Below, in pieces: positions 9,680 through 18,793 of a stretch of DNA of 48,874 nt (positions are counted from its first letter, which is position 1; the number at the start of each line of letters is the position of its first letter). The notes beneath the pieces were generated by a model. It was not told the origin of the DNA and did no database searches. It saw only the letters and a program-made list of their open reading frames with translations. The position numbers were made by a program, and so were the translations under genes. Source of the DNA: Psychrobacter sp. FME13 (lineage in GTDB: Bacteria; Pseudomonadota; Gammaproteobacteria; Pseudomonadales; Moraxellaceae); the NCBI RefSeq assembly GCF_014861395.1, contig NZ_RRYV01000009.1:1-48874 (forward strand), written 5' to 3'.

Positions 9680-10270
9680 ATGATAAGTATTAAGCATATG
9701 AATTTAGGTACCTATTCGTTAGTTGATAATCTTACTAGTAATACTCTGCCAACCGAACATCAGATAAAAACCAGTATATTTTGGTCTATCGAAGATGCTA
9801 AGTGGATGCACAAAGCCCTTCAGCTTGCTGGGCAAGGTGCTGAATGCGGAGAGGTGCCAGTAGGCGCGATTTTGGTGCATGATGATCAGATCATTGGACA
9901 AGGATTTAATGAGCCGATTGGGCGACATGACTCGACGGCACACGCCGAAATTATCGCTTTACGAGATGCTTGTACGCGCTTACAGAACTACCGCCTGCCA
10001 TTACAGACAACACTCTATGTGACCCTAGAGCCTTGCACAATGTGTATTGGCGCTTTGATTCATGCTCGTGTTGATAGACTAATATATGCAGCGAGCGAGC
10101 CAAGGGCAGGTATGGTTGGTAGTCAGATGGATTTATCCATACAGCCTTTTTATAATCATAATATTCGAGTGCATAGTGGTCTGTGTAGCAAGCATAGTAG
10201 TCAGATGCTTAAAACCTTTTTTCGCGAACGTCGAAAATTAGCAAAAAGCAAAGAGAAAACAAGTAATTAA
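9680..10270 (+). CDS. tadA: tRNA-specific adenosine deaminase
   Basis: Deaminates A34 of tRNA-Arg(ACG) to inosine. Zinc ligands and catalytic Glu are in TAHAEI and in PCTMCIGA. GEVPVGAILVHDD and NEPIGRHDSTAHAE match TadA closely. At 196 aa it is longer than E. coli TadA (167 aa). The extra ~35 N-terminal residues may not be translated, since no other good ribosome-binding site is visible; the ATG at 9680 abuts the ung stop, favouring coupled translation. A dyad CAAGATA ag TATCTTG begins at the base after the stop (10271-10286). Confidence 0.94.
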   Translation: MISIKHMNLGTYSLVDNLTSNTLPTEHQIKTSIFWSIEDAKWMHKALQLAGQGAECGEVPVGAILVHDDQIIGQGFNEPIGRHDSTAHAEIIALRDACTRLQNYRLPLQTTLYVTLEPCTMCIGALIHARVDRLIYAASEPRAGMVGSQMDLSIQPFYNHNIRVHSGLCSKHSSQMLKTFFRERRKLAKSKEKTSN

Positions 10271-10290
10271 CAAGATAAGTATCTTGCTGC

Positions 10291-10319
10291 TAGTGATGCT
10301 ATCGTTTCTTTGCTATAAT
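10291..10319 (+). promoter_or_regulatory. Candidate cmk promoter
   Basis: Extended -10 element TGC TATAAT (10311-10319) with TAGTGA 17 bp upstream of the -10. About 120 bp before the cmk start. Confidence 0.5.
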
Positions 10320-10438
10320 ATTGCCCTATTTGTTAATGTGATTATATATCTACTATCAAGTATTTGATAAACAAGTAAATATTGATCCATTGCTAACAGT
10401 GAGCTGTATAAGTATTGTCTACTATTTAAGTGAGTATT

Positions 10439-11221
10439 ATGACCGTTTCTACATCTGATAATTCTACACTTAATGAGGTTAGCTCTGACAATAATGCCAA
10501 CCCAATGCAATCACAACGTTACCCAGTTATTTGTATCGACGGGCCAAGTGGTGCAGGTAAGGGTACAGTCACGTGGCGTCTAGCCCAAGCATTGAATTAC
10601 CAGCTGCTTGATTCAGGTGCTTTATACCGTATTGTAGGGCTTAAAGCATTCGAAGCAGGGTTGATTGCAGCAGATGCCAGTCAAGCCATCGATGAGGCAG
10701 CTGTATTAAAACTGACGCAGAGCTTAGAAATTGCATTTTTACCTAATAACCAGTCAGGGCGTGTCGATATTCTTGTCAATGGTGAGGCTGTTGGTGAGCA
10801 AGTGCGTAATGAAACCGTTGGCGGTTATGCATCACAAATAGCTATATTTCCAAAAGTTCGCGAGGCATTGCTAAAATTACAACAGGATATGGCAACTCGC
10901 TCAGGACTGGTAGCGGATGGTCGTGATATGGGAACCGTTGTGTTTCCAGATGCTGATGTCAAAGTGTTCTTGACAGCGAGTGCTGAAGCGCGTGCGGAAC
11001 GCCGTGTGGCACAGCTAAAAAATGCGGGGCAAGCGGCAGATTTTGACGCAATCTTAACCACGATTAAAGCCCGTGATGATCGTGATGAAAACCGGACAAC
11101 AGCACCATCAAAGCCTGCAGAAGATGCGTTACGATTAGACAGCTCAACATTAGATGCTGATACGGTTTATGATCAAGTTAAGCAACACTGTCAGATTAAA
11201 GGTATATTTTTTAATAGTTAA
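10439..11221 (+). CDS. cmk: Cytidylate kinase
   Basis: Phosphorylates CMP and dCMP. The P-loop IDGPSGAGKGTV follows an Asn/Ser-rich ~30-residue N-terminal extension. The CMP-binding segments YRIVGLKA, DGRDMGTVVFPDADVKVFLTAS and the Arg-rich lid (AEARAERR) are visible, as is DDRDENRTTAP. Length is 260 aa (E. coli 227). An in-frame GTG three codons upstream is less likely than the ATG at 10439, which has AAGTGAG before it. cmk-rpsA adjacency is standard in Gammaproteobacteria. Confidence 0.95.
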   Translation: MTVSTSDNSTLNEVSSDNNANPMQSQRYPVICIDGPSGAGKGTVTWRLAQALNYQLLDSGALYRIVGLKAFEAGLIAADASQAIDEAAVLKLTQSLEIAFLPNNQSGRVDILVNGEAVGEQVRNETVGGYASQIAIFPKVREALLKLQQDMATRSGLVADGRDMGTVVFPDADVKVFLTASAEARAERRVAQLKNAGQAADFDAILTTIKARDDRDENRTTAPSKPAEDALRLDSSTLDADTVYDQVKQHCQIKGIFFNS

Positions 11222-11250
11222 TAAAAACAATATATTAAGCATTAAAAGCT

Positions 11251-11278
11251 TTGCTATCAGGTTGGGTTTTGGTATAAA
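11251..11278 (+). promoter_or_regulatory. Candidate rpsA promoter
   Basis: TTGCTA, 16-bp spacer, TATAAA, located 30 bp after the cmk stop and about 245 bp before rpsA. A TTGACA at 11295-11300 lacks a well-placed -10. Confidence 0.4.
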
Positions 11279-11366
11279 ATCATACCTGCGAAAATTGACA
11301 GGGTTTAGACAACTTAGCAAAGATAGAGTTTTGCACGGTAAATATAATTTTTTTAATATAAGACAG

Positions 11367-11503
11367 TTGTTGTTAATTAGTTTGTTCTACAATGCGCTTA
11401 TTAACAACAAAGGTTTTTATATATGATTGCATGAGATATAAAACCAGTATTCTCGTTTTATGCAATCATAAATTTGATCCGTACTGTGCTGGACAGGATA
11501 CGG
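11367..11503 (+). promoter_or_regulatory. Three-hairpin rpsA leader
   Basis: Three successive hairpins fill the leader. I: TTGTTGTTAAT (11367-11377) / ATTAACAACAA (11400-11410). II: TATGATTGCAT (11422-11432) / ATGCAATCATA (11460-11470), with an inner GAGA/TCTC. III: CCGTA-CTGT (11479-11487) / ACAG-ga-TACGG (11493-11503), ending 7 nt before a weak AAGGTAG. In E. coli and relatives, three hairpins separated by AU-rich stretches form the S1 autoregulation site of rpsA mRNA; this has the same plan. Confidence 0.75.
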
Positions 11504-11522
11504 CTATACAAAGGTAGACATA

Positions 11523-13211
11523 ATGGAATCATTTGCTGAACTATTTGAAGCGAGCATCGAAGAAACAGGTCTGGATATTGAGCGTGGCTCAGTTATCACC
11601 GGTACTGTTGTAGCCATCGATAGCGACTGGATCACTGTTGATACTGGTCTGAAATCTGAAGGTATTGTCGCTCGTGAAGAGTTTTTAAGCGAAGAAGGCG
11701 AACTTGAAGTTGAAGTTGGCGATAGTGTTGATGTTGTGGTTGAAGCAGTTGATAATGGCATGGGTCAAACCTTGCTATCACGTGAAAAAGCCAAACGTGT
11801 TGAAACTTGGAACTTCCTTGAAAAAATCGCTGATAATGATGAAATCGTAAAAGGTATTATCTCAAGCAAAGTTAAGGGTGGTTTCACTGTAGATATCGGT
11901 TCAGTACGCGCATTCTTACCAGGTTCATTGGTAGATGTACGTCCTATCCGTGATACGACGCATCTTGAAGGCAAAGAGCTAGAATTCAAAGTTATCAAAC
12001 TTGATCAAAAACGCAACAACGTTGTAGTTAGCCGTCGTGCAGTTATGGAAGCTGAAAATTCAGCTGAGCGCGAAGAGCTATTGAACAAGCTTGAAGAAGG
12101 CATCGAAATCGAAGGTATCGTTAAGAACCTTACTGATTACGGCGCATTCGTTGATCTTGGCGGTATTGATGGTCTATTGCACATCACTGATATGGCATGG
12201 CGCCGTATCAAGCACCCATCTGAGGTGGTTGAAGTGGGTCAAGACCTAAAAGTTAAAGTATTGAAGTTTGACCGTGAGCGCAATCGCGTAAGCTTAGGTC
12301 TAAAACAACTTGGTACTGATCCTTGGGATAACGTTGGCGGAACTTATCCAGTAGGTAGTGTTGTTAAAGCACGCGTAACCAACCTAACTGATTATGGTTG
12401 TTTTGCTGAGATTTCTGAAGGTATCGAAGGTCTAGTACACGTATCAGAAATGGACCATACCAACAAAAACATCCACCCATCAAAAGTTGTTCAAGTGGGC
12501 GATGAAGTTGAAGTAATGATTCTTGATATCGACGAAGAACGTCGCCGTATCAGCCTAGGTATCAAACAAACTCTTGCTAACCCATGGGATGAGTTTGATA
12601 AGAAACATGAGCGCGGTGATAAAATCACTGGTACGATCAAATCAATCACTGACTTCGGTATCTTTATCGGTCTAGATGGTGGTATTGATGGTCTGGTTCA
12701 TCTATCTGATATCTCTTGGAACGAAACTGGCGAAGATGCTATCCGTAACTACAACAAAGGCGACACCGTTGAAGCAATGGTATTGTCAGTAGATGCAGAA
12801 GCTAACCGTATCAGCCTAGGCGTTAAGCAGTTAAGCTCTGATCCATTCAACGAATACCTAGTCAACAATGACCGTGGTGCTATCGTTAATGGTAAAGTAA
12901 AAGAAGTAGACGCTAAAGGCGCTACTATCGAACTTGCTGACGAAGTAGAAGCATACCTACGTGCCTCTGAAATTCAACGTGACCGCGTTGAAGATGCAAC
13001 TAAGCATCTGAATGTTGGTGATGATGTTGAAGCTAAAATCATCAGTGTTGATCGTAAAACACGCAACATCAACTTGTCTATCAAAGCGAAAGACGAAGCT
13101 GAAGAGCGTCAAGCGATTAAAGAATTAAGCAGCACAAGTACTACTGCCGCTACTGGTTCTGAAGCTCAACCAAAAACTATTGGTGATTTGATCAAAGAAC
13201 AAATGCAGTAA
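11523..13211 (+). CDS. rpsA: 30S ribosomal protein S1
   Basis: mRNA-binding ribosomal protein required for translation initiation on structured or weak leaders. Six S1 repeats are visible, with recurrent cores such as [20 protein letters not shown] and [13 protein letters not shown]. The first two are degenerate (30S/S2-binding) and the last is divergent. At 562 aa it matches E. coli S1 (557). The ATG at 11523 has only a weak AAGGTAG, as expected for an S1-autoregulated leader. Codon use looks highly biased, as for a highly expressed gene. A strong terminator follows. Confidence 0.98.
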   Translation: MESFAELFEASIEETGLDIERGSVITGTVVAIDSDWITVDTGLKSEGIVAREEFLSEEGELEVEVGDSVDVVVEAVDNGMGQTLLSREKAKRVETWNFLEKIADNDEIVKGIISSKVKGGFTVDIGSVRAFLPGSLVDVRPIRDTTHLEGKELEFKVIKLDQKRNNVVVSRRAVMEAENSAEREELLNKLEEGIEIEGIVKNLTDYGAFVDLGGIDGLLHITDMAWRRIKHPSEVVEVGQDLKVKVLKFDRERNRVSLGLKQLGTDPWDNVGGTYPVGSVVKARVTNLTDYGCFAEISEGIEGLVHVSEMDHTNKNIHPSKVVQVGDEVEVMILDIDEERRRISLGIKQTLANPWDEFDKKHERGDKITGTIKSITDFGIFIGLDGGIDGLVHLSDISWNETGEDAIRNYNKGDTVEAMVLSVDAEANRISLGVKQLSSDPFNEYLVNNDRGAIVNGKVKEVDAKGATIELADEVEAYLRASEIQRDRVEDATKHLNVGDDVEAKIISVDRKTRNINLSIKAKDEAEERQAIKELSSTSTTAATGSEAQPKTIGDLIKEQMQ

Positions 13212-13240
13212 GCTGCTAAATTATTGATATTTAAGTAATA

Positions 13241-13267
13241 AAAAAGCGACTCCGGTCGCTTTTTTTT
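13241..13267 (+). terminator. Intrinsic terminator after rpsA
   Basis: Perfect stem AGCGAC / GTCGCT on a TCCG tetraloop, flanked by an A-run and a T-run. Confidence 0.92.
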
Positions 13268-13331
13268 ATGAATAACTTTTAACATTGAGATTCATTGGCG
13301 ATATTTTTATCCAATATGGGCAAACTCTTAT

Positions 13332-13359
13332 TTGCATTTACTATGATATCCGTTATCAT
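13332..13359 (+). promoter_or_regulatory. Candidate ihfB promoter
   Basis: TTGCAT, 16-bp spacer, TATCAT in the 337-bp gap between rpsA and ihfB. Apart from this and the rpsA terminator, I see nothing in that gap. Confidence 0.35.
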
Positions 13360-13548
13360 TTGCAGCATTGAGTAACCATTTATATAGAACGATTATAGTG
13401 TCTTAAACGTTTAATTTTCATATGAATGATATTTCATAGATATATGGCTTTAAGATTAATATCTAAAAAAGTTGCTATTGAAATAACAAATAAATATCGT
13501 TGTGACTCACAATCATTTTATCCATTAATTTACAAGGCAAGCGTAATA

Positions 13549-13854
13549 ATGCAGCAAGCAATTAATAAGTCTGAATTTATTAGTAATTTGAGTGCGAACT
13601 GTGACAACATGGCTGATACCGTGGTCGATGACGCAGTACGTGAAATATTGAATCTAATGACCCATACTCTAGCCAATGATGGCCGAGTAGAGGTTCGAGG
13701 GTTTGGTAGTTTTTGTCTACATCATCGTCGTGCCCGTCTAGGACGTAACCCTAAGACAGGAGAGAGCGTGCCAGTACCTGCTAAAGCTATTCCACACTTT
13801 AAGCCTGGTAAAGCACTACGTGAAGCAGTTAATGATACTGTTGCAAACGGTTAA
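13549..13854 (+). CDS. ihfB: Integration host factor beta subunit
   Basis: DNA-bending nucleoid protein, partner of IHF-alpha. From this ATG the product is 101 aa (E. coli 94) and reads MQQAINKSEFI, then [17 protein letters not shown] and HFKPGKALRE, the HU/IHF signatures. The Pro of RNPKTG would intercalate at the DNA kink. A longer frame starts at 13426, but its added 41 residues have no counterpart in the family; AAGG at 13534-13537 supports the chosen ATG. It follows rpsA, as in E. coli. Confidence 0.93.
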   Translation: MQQAINKSEFISNLSANCDNMADTVVDDAVREILNLMTHTLANDGRVEVRGFGSFCLHHRRARLGRNPKTGESVPVPAKAIPHFKPGKALREAVNDTVANG

Positions 13855-13866
13855 TACTAATCATTG

Positions 13867-13909
13867 AGCAAAGCATTTTCTAAGAAATGCTTTGCTCTGT
13901 GCTTTTTTT
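13867..13909 (+). terminator. Terminator-like palindrome after ihfB
   Basis: Perfect 12-bp stem AGCAAAGCATTT / AAATGCTTTGCT with a 6-nt loop. The T7 run comes 6 nt after the stem rather than directly, so efficiency is uncertain. Confidence 0.6.
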
Positions 13910-13961
13910 GAAATTGTATCCTAAAAGTATAAATAACACACCAAATTGAGGTAACTGTCTC

Positions 13962-14369
13962 ATGCGTTTTATATTATTTGTATTACTGTTTTTGAGCTTT
14001 GCTTATTCACTTGGTTTGGTGTTAACAAACAATACTGAAGTCGGTGTAAATCTATTATTTTCGCAAGCACCTACGATGAATTTAGGGTTACTACTGATAC
14101 TTTGTTTGATGCTTGGTATTGTGATTGGTATTCTATTGGCATTGCTTATCTTCCGTGTCTTACAGAACAAATGGGAGATTTCTCGTTTGCATAAACTCAA
14201 TAAGAATCTGAAAGAGCAAGTCGAACAAGCTAATATCGTGATTGATCGTCAAGCAAACGCGGCCACGCTAGATGAGTCTGGTTATGACTTTGCGACAACG
14301 AATACAGACGATATCATGGTCAATGATTCAGATGAAGGGTCTACGCTTGCTAAATCTAAGCGTGATTAA
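13962..14369 (+). CDS. lapA: LapA-like inner-membrane protein (DUF1049)
   Basis: Two hydrophobic helices (about residues 2-20 and 39-67), then a short coiled coil (about 70-95) and a polar acidic tail: the LapA/YciS layout of E. coli (102 aa; 135 here). LapA works with LapB in setting LPS amounts through LpxC turnover. Its place between ihfB and pyrF is the E. coli place, but lapB, which normally follows, is absent; pyrF comes directly after. GAGG lies ~10 nt before the ATG. Confidence 0.8.
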   Translation: MRFILFVLLFLSFAYSLGLVLTNNTEVGVNLLFSQAPTMNLGLLLILCLMLGIVIGILLALLIFRVLQNKWEISRLHKLNKNLKEQVEQANIVIDRQANAATLDESGYDFATTNTDDIMVNDSDEGSTLAKSKRD

Positions 14370-14434
14370 CGATAAACAAGAAGTTTGCGGCTAAACTATT
14401 TACACTTCTTTCAGAACTCTGATATGGCAAAACT

Positions 14435-15133
14435 ATGAATGATATAACTAAGTCTCCAGTCATCGTTGCTCTAGATAATATGACGATGGAGGCGTCTTTA
14501 GCACTGGCTGATCAATTGGATCCAGCATTGTGTCGCCTGAAAGTCGGCAAAGAGCTATTTACTCGTTGTGGTCCTGAGATTGTTAAATCACTACATCAGC
14601 GAAATTTTGATGTGTTTTTAGATTTGAAGTTTCATGATATTCCCAATACTACTGCACAAGCCGTTTTGGCAGCGGCTGAGCTTGGCGTATGGATGGTAAA
14701 CGTCCATGCCAGTGCAGGCCTTGAAGCCATGTCACTCGCAAAACAGCGGTTGCTAGATGGTGGCTACGAGACATTACTGATAGCAGTGACTGTTTTGACC
14801 TCTATGGACAACGAAGCATTGATGCAAACAGGCATTACTGATGGCTTAGATGCACAAGTGAGTCGATTGGCACAACTGACTAAGCAAGCTGGGCTTGATG
14901 GTGTGGTTTGCTCAGCACAAGAAGCCAAGGCCCTTAAAGCCTTATGTGGAGCAGACTTCAAACTAATAACTCCTGGTATTCGTTTGCTAGAAGACAATGC
15001 GGATGATCAAAAACGCATTTGTACACCGAAACAAGCATTAACGGATGGTTCAGACTATCTTGTTATTGGACGCTCCATCACTCAAGCAGAAAATCCTGCT
15101 GCTAAGTTGCAGTTGATACTTAAAGGCATCTGA
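14435..15133 (+). CDS. pyrF: Orotidine 5'-phosphate decarboxylase
   Basis: Last step of UMP synthesis. The catalytic Lys/Asp tetrad motif is [10 protein letters not shown], the first strand is VIVALDN, and TPGIRL plus [10 protein letters not shown] form the phosphate-binding end. 232 aa, same size as E. coli (245) within a few residues. No strong ribosome-binding site is seen. A strong terminator follows. Confidence 0.96.
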   Translation: MNDITKSPVIVALDNMTMEASLALADQLDPALCRLKVGKELFTRCGPEIVKSLHQRNFDVFLDLKFHDIPNTTAQAVLAAAELGVWMVNVHASAGLEAMSLAKQRLLDGGYETLLIAVTVLTSMDNEALMQTGITDGLDAQVSRLAQLTKQAGLDGVVCSAQEAKALKALCGADFKLITPGIRLLEDNADDQKRICTPKQALTDGSDYLVIGRSITQAENPAAKLQLILKGI

Positions 15134-15165
15134 CGGTGAATAGCACAAAGTAACTCCAAGATATA

Positions 15166-15195
15166 AAAAAAGACAGCCTAACTCGCTGTCTTTTT
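15166..15195 (+). terminator. Intrinsic terminator after pyrF
   Basis: Stem AGACAGC / GCTGTCT extended by A-run/T-run pairing, 7-nt loop, then TTTTT. Confidence 0.9.
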
Positions 15196-15200
15196 ACTTT

Positions 15201-15228
15201 TTGTTGGTAAGTAAAAAGGTGCTAAACT
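15201..15228 (+). promoter_or_regulatory. Candidate promoter of the metallophosphoesterase gene
   Basis: TTGTTG, 16-bp spacer, TAAACT, directly after the pyrF terminator and 30 bp before the coding start. Confidence 0.3.
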
Positions 15229-15258
15229 ATTTGTGTTTACTTGATGATATTGGCATAT

Positions 15259-16056
15259 ATGAAATTACAAATTTTGAGTGACTTACATATTGACAGTTAT
15301 GCTCGTCAGTCACATCCGATAGGACATATTCCTAAAACGAACGCAGATGTAGTATTAGTGGCGGGAGATACAGCAAACAGCGATAGCGGTATGCCATGGC
15401 TGCAAGAACAAGCTGCACGCTTACAAGTGCCACTCATTACTATTACGGGCAATCATGAATACTTTGGTGAAGATGTTCTGGGTTTTGATAAAAAAATAGC
15501 AACATGGGATAACTATGACGAAGTTTTAGCTCAAGGCCTGCGCGTACTGCAGTGTCAGTATGTTGATATTGGGGATGTCAGGATCTTAGGCTGTACTCTC
15601 TGGACCGATTACCAGTATCAAGCCAATGAAGATACCATGGTAGCAGTTAAGAAATTTATGCGTGATTACACCCAAATTTATGCAGGTGATGCATTATTTT
15701 CTCCTGAAATCTCCATGCAATTACATGCAAAACAACGTCAGTGGTTGAAACAGTCGCTCATAACTGCACAGCAATTGGGCAAAAGAGCAGTGGTAATGAG
15801 TCACCATAGTATCAGTCCTTTGTCTGTGTCTGAAAAATATGCGTCCTTACCCAGTAATGCGGCTTTTGTTAGTGATTTCTCGGCATGGATGCAAGAGCCA
15901 TGGGCGCCTGAATTATGGGTGCATGGCCACACACACGAGGCTTTTGACTACCAGATTGATAAAACACGGGTCGTTGTTAATCCTCGTGCTTATCCAAACG
16001 AGGTGAGTAGTACGGCATTAGAGTTTGCATGGGATAGAGTCATTGATATCCATTAG
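15259..16056 (+). CDS. Calcineurin-like metallophosphoesterase
   Basis: All metal-binding blocks of the family are present in order: SDLHID near the N-terminus, AGDT, TGNHE, MSHHS and HGHTHEAFDY, so it should be an active two-metal phosphoesterase. Substrate is unknown. The chosen start (MKLQILSDLH) is the usual beginning of these proteins, giving 265 aa; in-frame ATG 15244 and TTG 15241 would add five or six residues. No clear ribosome-binding site is present for any of them. It stands as a single gene between the pyrF terminator and the next gene. Confidence 0.85.
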   Translation: MKLQILSDLHIDSYARQSHPIGHIPKTNADVVLVAGDTANSDSGMPWLQEQAARLQVPLITITGNHEYFGEDVLGFDKKIATWDNYDEVLAQGLRVLQCQYVDIGDVRILGCTLWTDYQYQANEDTMVAVKKFMRDYTQIYAGDALFSPEISMQLHAKQRQWLKQSLITAQQLGKRAVVMSHHSISPLSVSEKYASLPSNAAFVSDFSAWMQEPWAPELWVHGHTHEAFDYQIDKTRVVVNPRAYPNEVSSTALEFAWDRVIDIH

Positions 16057-16188
16057 CGTATGTTTATAAGGTGCTAGTTTGTAATTAAGTAATTAGGTGA
16101 AGACCTTAGATATCATCTAAGCTATGGATATTACAATTGTACGGATATTTTGTTCATTACTACCAAAAAATCTGCTACGCTTGCTACC

Positions 16189-17025
16189 ATGAGCCAAAAT
16201 ACGAATAGCACACTCTCGCAACTCCCCGCTGAAAAGCTTATGAGTCACACTCGTAATGCGCCAGCGCCTTCGCACCTGCCTGACAGTATGATTCCCTCAG
16301 TCAGCTTATTGCCTGATAACAAGCGTTTGATTCTCTTTACTAGACACTCTCTACGTGAGCGTTCGGATGGTAATGGTTTTGCCAGTTATCAGTTACCACT
16401 GACGCCGAAAGGTCGTGTATTAGCAAAATCTTGGGGACGTTGGTTAGGAGGGAATCTACCATACTCACTCGATGTCGATAGTATCTCAAGCCCGATTGGT
16501 CGCTGCGTTGATACTGCTGCGTTGATGCAAGAAGGGGCTGGTTTAAAACGTGACATTTCGCACCAGTCATTATTGGTAGAGCCTGGTAGTTTAGTTACAG
16601 AGCCTGACATTGCCAACCCCATATTTAAAGAAGTGGGTGTGCTGAACTTTATTAATCGATTCTTAAAAGGCAATCTAGAAGGTACTAAAAATGCTTATCA
16701 AGGTGGTCTTGATATTTTGTCACTGTTTTATCAGAATCAACCACAGCACGGGCATTTAATGCTTGCGGTCAGTCATGATACCTTACTGTCTGCATTTTTA
16801 GCGGTGATGTTCGATGTCATTGAAATTGATTGGAATGATTGGCCAAAGATGATGGAAGGGGTGTTCTTATGGTTTGATGACAAACCTTTTGAGCAAGCAA
16901 GTGCCCATTTTGTTTGGCGCGGTGTGCTCTATACTCGTCCAATTCACACTCTATTAGAAGGCTACTGTGCAGCAGGACATCACCCAAGCAAATTGCTATT
17001 ACCACCAGAAGCAAAATGGGAGTAA
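16189..17025 (+). CDS. Histidine phosphatase family protein
   Basis: Phosphoglycerate-mutase-like fold. The catalytic block is LILFTRHSLRERSDG (RHG motif modified to RHS), with LTPKGRVLAKSWG, SSPIGRCVDTA and a C-terminal SHDTLL block carrying the second His. These make an active acid phosphatase plausible; substrate unknown. The N-terminal ~45 residues are low complexity, so the start is unsure: TTG 16150, ATG 16189 or ATG 16240. It converges with rpsT. Confidence 0.7.
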   Translation: MSQNTNSTLSQLPAEKLMSHTRNAPAPSHLPDSMIPSVSLLPDNKRLILFTRHSLRERSDGNGFASYQLPLTPKGRVLAKSWGRWLGGNLPYSLDVDSISSPIGRCVDTAALMQEGAGLKRDISHQSLLVEPGSLVTEPDIANPIFKEVGVLNFINRFLKGNLEGTKNAYQGGLDILSLFYQNQPQHGHLMLAVSHDTLLSAFLAVMFDVIEIDWNDWPKMMEGVFLWFDDKPFEQASAHFVWRGVLYTRPIHTLLEGYCAAGHHPSKLLLPPEAKWE

Positions 17026-17036
17026 TTTCTCTTTAT

Positions 17037-17128
17037 AACACCAATTCCAAACAGTACGATTAGCGGCTTCGCACTTGTTTTCCTTACAACCGTTTTCCCT
17101 ACAACTCTAATGTTGTGAATGGTATCAG
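17037..17128. repeat. Family C inverted-end repeat, copy 1
   Basis: About 90 bp between the histidine phosphatase gene and the shared terminator. Read on the minus strand it starts with ATACCATTCACAA and aligns by eye with the element at 25527-25630, sharing the blocks ATTAGAGT and GGAAAA and an ATCGTA block before the far end. Its left end (AACACCAATTCC) has drifted. It has no coding potential. Confidence 0.7.
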
Positions 17129-17143
17129 TTTTTAGACACGCAT

Positions 17144-17177
17144 AAAAAAACCTCATCACTAGGATAAGGTCTTTTTT
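17144..17177. terminator. Bidirectional terminator between the phosphatase gene and rpsT
   Basis: A-run, CCT-c-ATC, 5-nt loop, GAT-a-AGG, T-run: works for both converging transcripts. A further perfect 8-bp hairpin ATTACGCT / AGCGTAAT (17178-17198) lies between it and the rpsT stop. Confidence 0.8.
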
Positions 17178-17219
17178 ATTACGCTATTACAGCGTAATAG
17201 GGTCTAAACGTGACAAATC

Positions 17220-17486
17220 TTAAGCTTGTAAGCTTTTGATTGTTTTGTTTAGGCGGCTCTTACGACGAGCAGCTTTATTCTTATGAATAATACCTTTGTC
17301 AGCCATACGATCAAGAACTGGTACCGCTTTTTTGTAAGCTTCGGTAGCCGCATCATAATCTTTAGCTGTGATAGCCGCATCAACACGTTTTAAGTAAGTA
17401 CGAACCATAGAGCGTTGTGACGCAGAGTTCTGACGACGTTTGGTGTTTTGACGGGCGCGTTTACGAGCTTGTGCAGTATTAGCCAC
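17220..17486 (-). CDS. rpsT: 30S ribosomal protein S20
   Basis: Small-subunit protein binding 16S rRNA. The product begins with [13 protein letters not shown], the family's fixed start, and is 88 aa as usual. The start codon is GTG (17484-17486) preceded by a strong AAGGAG; the longer frame to 17546 is not used. A rare start is typical of S20 (E. coli uses UUG), where it goes with autoregulation by S20. Upstream on this strand are a 7-bp hairpin and the palindrome CACCGGTG. Confidence 0.97.
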   Translation of the reverse strand: MANTAQARKRARQNTKRRQNSASQRSMVRTYLKRVDAAITAKDYDAATEAYKKAVPVLDRMADKGIIHKNKAARRKSRLNKTIKSLQA

Positions 17487-17547
17487 GCGTATCTCCTTGA
17501 TAAAGACAGATAAAATATGAATGTTGGGTGTAAAAAAGTTTAACAAT

Positions 17548-17573
17548 CACCGGTGACGAGCAGCCTCTCGTCA
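17548..17573 (-). promoter_or_regulatory. rpsT leader hairpin
   Basis: TGACGAG / CTCGTCA (17554-17560 / 17567-17573), a perfect 7-bp stem with a 6-nt loop, overlapping the palindrome CACCGGTG at 17548-17555, about 70 nt before the rpsT start on its own strand. Further upstream an 11-bp direct repeat TCTAATATTAA occurs twice (17589-17599, 17604-17614). Confidence 0.4.
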
Positions 17574-17902
17574 AACATGATATCGATGTCTAATATTAAA
17601 GTATCTAATATTAATAGTGCATCGCAATCGCCATAACTGTTTGGAATAATTAAACAGCGTTGACGTGTAAAGCCGGTTATCTTATCAAATTATTGCGCTT
17701 AGAACAATAAGTTTGATGATTAATAGTAAAAGAAGTTATGCTAGCATATGGATTATCGGTTTCTCTAGTGGCTATTAGGGTTCTGTAGCACATTTAGGCC
17801 TAAAAATATTAAGGTGGACTCGTAATTCCCGGCGGTTGATAACAACTTTTACAATATATTTTATAGAATACCGTCAGTTATGTATTAATTTAGGTATGAT
17901 AC

Positions 17903-17953
17903 TAAGGCAAGTCCTCACTCTGAGTATTACTTTTAAAATGGGGGCACCGCTTA
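17903..17953. repeat. Family A remnant, internally deleted
   Basis: Left end TAAGGCAAGTCCTCA and right end TTTTAAAATGGGGGCACCGCTTA resemble the two ends of the intact element at 1357-1530, including the TTTTAAAATG just inside the right end. The ~110-bp interior is missing. The rest of the gap 17574-18025 shows no gene. Confidence 0.55.
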
Positions 17954-18025
17954 AAGTGATGGACTTATAAAATACAAGATTTATCATCACTATAAAATTT
18001 TTAACACTATATAAATGGATAGGGT

Positions 18026-18727
18026 ATGCAGCGAAAAGCAATTGTAATTGGTGCAACAGGGCTGGTAGGGCAGTATCTGGTTAAGCAACTTAGTGAGCTT
18101 TATGACACGTTAATTGTGATTGCAAGGCGTCCACCACGCTATATCAATGCCCGTATGCGTTTTTATCAGGTAAACGATTTTGACAACTTAACTGAAATAT
18201 TTGCAAGCGTTGGTGCCGATCGTAAGACTGATGCGTTTAGTTGTCTTGGTACTACCAAAAAAGAGGCTGGTAGTGATGAAGCTTTTAGAAAAGTTGACCA
18301 TGATTATAATGTGAGATTTGCTCAATTGTGCCAAGATAAAGGGGTTGAAAACTTCTTTTTATTGTCCTCCATGAATGCTGATATTCGCAGTCGTTTTTTA
18401 TACAATCGAGTCAAAGCTGAGACTGAACAGTCTATTATATCATTGGGTTTTACACAGCTCGTAATTTTCCGTCCTTCATTGCTGCTCGGTAAGCATAAAG
18501 GTCGGCCACTTGAAAGTATTGGTCAAAAGGCTTTCAGGCTAATATCACCTTTTGTTTCAGAATCATTGTCACTACATCCTATTTCCGCTAAACGTGTTGC
18601 TAGTGCAATAGTAATGAGCGCGCATGATATCTACGAACGTAGTAAGTATCGTACTGGCCCTACGATCAAAACGACTGATATTATCGAAAATAAACAGATG
18701 CTTGCGATGACTAGCGTTAATAAATAG
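18026..18727 (+). CDS. NAD(P)H-binding atypical SDR protein (HTATIP2/TIP30-like)
   Basis: Rossmann-fold protein with the N-terminal dinucleotide motif IGATGLVGQ (residues 8-16) and an arginine pair after strand 2 (IARRPP) that favours NADP. FSCLGTTKKEAG, FFLLSSMNAD, YNRVKAETE (YxxxK) and IFRPSLLLGK follow the atypical SDR-5 pattern. 233 aa. The substrate is unknown, and homologues are often named oxidoreductase without evidence. It lies 66 bp before rraA on the same strand and may share its transcript. Confidence 0.8.
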   Translation: MQRKAIVIGATGLVGQYLVKQLSELYDTLIVIARRPPRYINARMRFYQVNDFDNLTEIFASVGADRKTDAFSCLGTTKKEAGSDEAFRKVDHDYNVRFAQLCQDKGVENFFLLSSMNADIRSRFLYNRVKAETEQSIISLGFTQLVIFRPSLLLGKHKGRPLESIGQKAFRLISPFVSESLSLHPISAKRVASAIVMSAHDIYERSKYRTGPTIKTTDIIENKQMLAMTSVNK

Positions 18728-18793
18728 CCTAAGTAAAAAATGAAGTAAATATTTAAAAGTAGCACTGAATTACAAATAACAAGGAGTGTAACC

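Noticed and set aside
13426-13548. N-terminal extension of ihfB by 41 codons
   Set aside because: No homology to IHF-beta and stop-poor by chance; the ATG at 13549 with AAGG gives the family length.
17589-17614. Two TCTAATATTAA repeats as a CRISPR-like or iteron array
   Set aside because: Only two units, AT-rich, with a 15-bp period; too little to call an array.
17779-17800. GGGTTCTGTAGCACA-like sequence resembling an IS6/IS26-type end
   Set aside because: Only one short end-like match, no second end, no transposase remnant.
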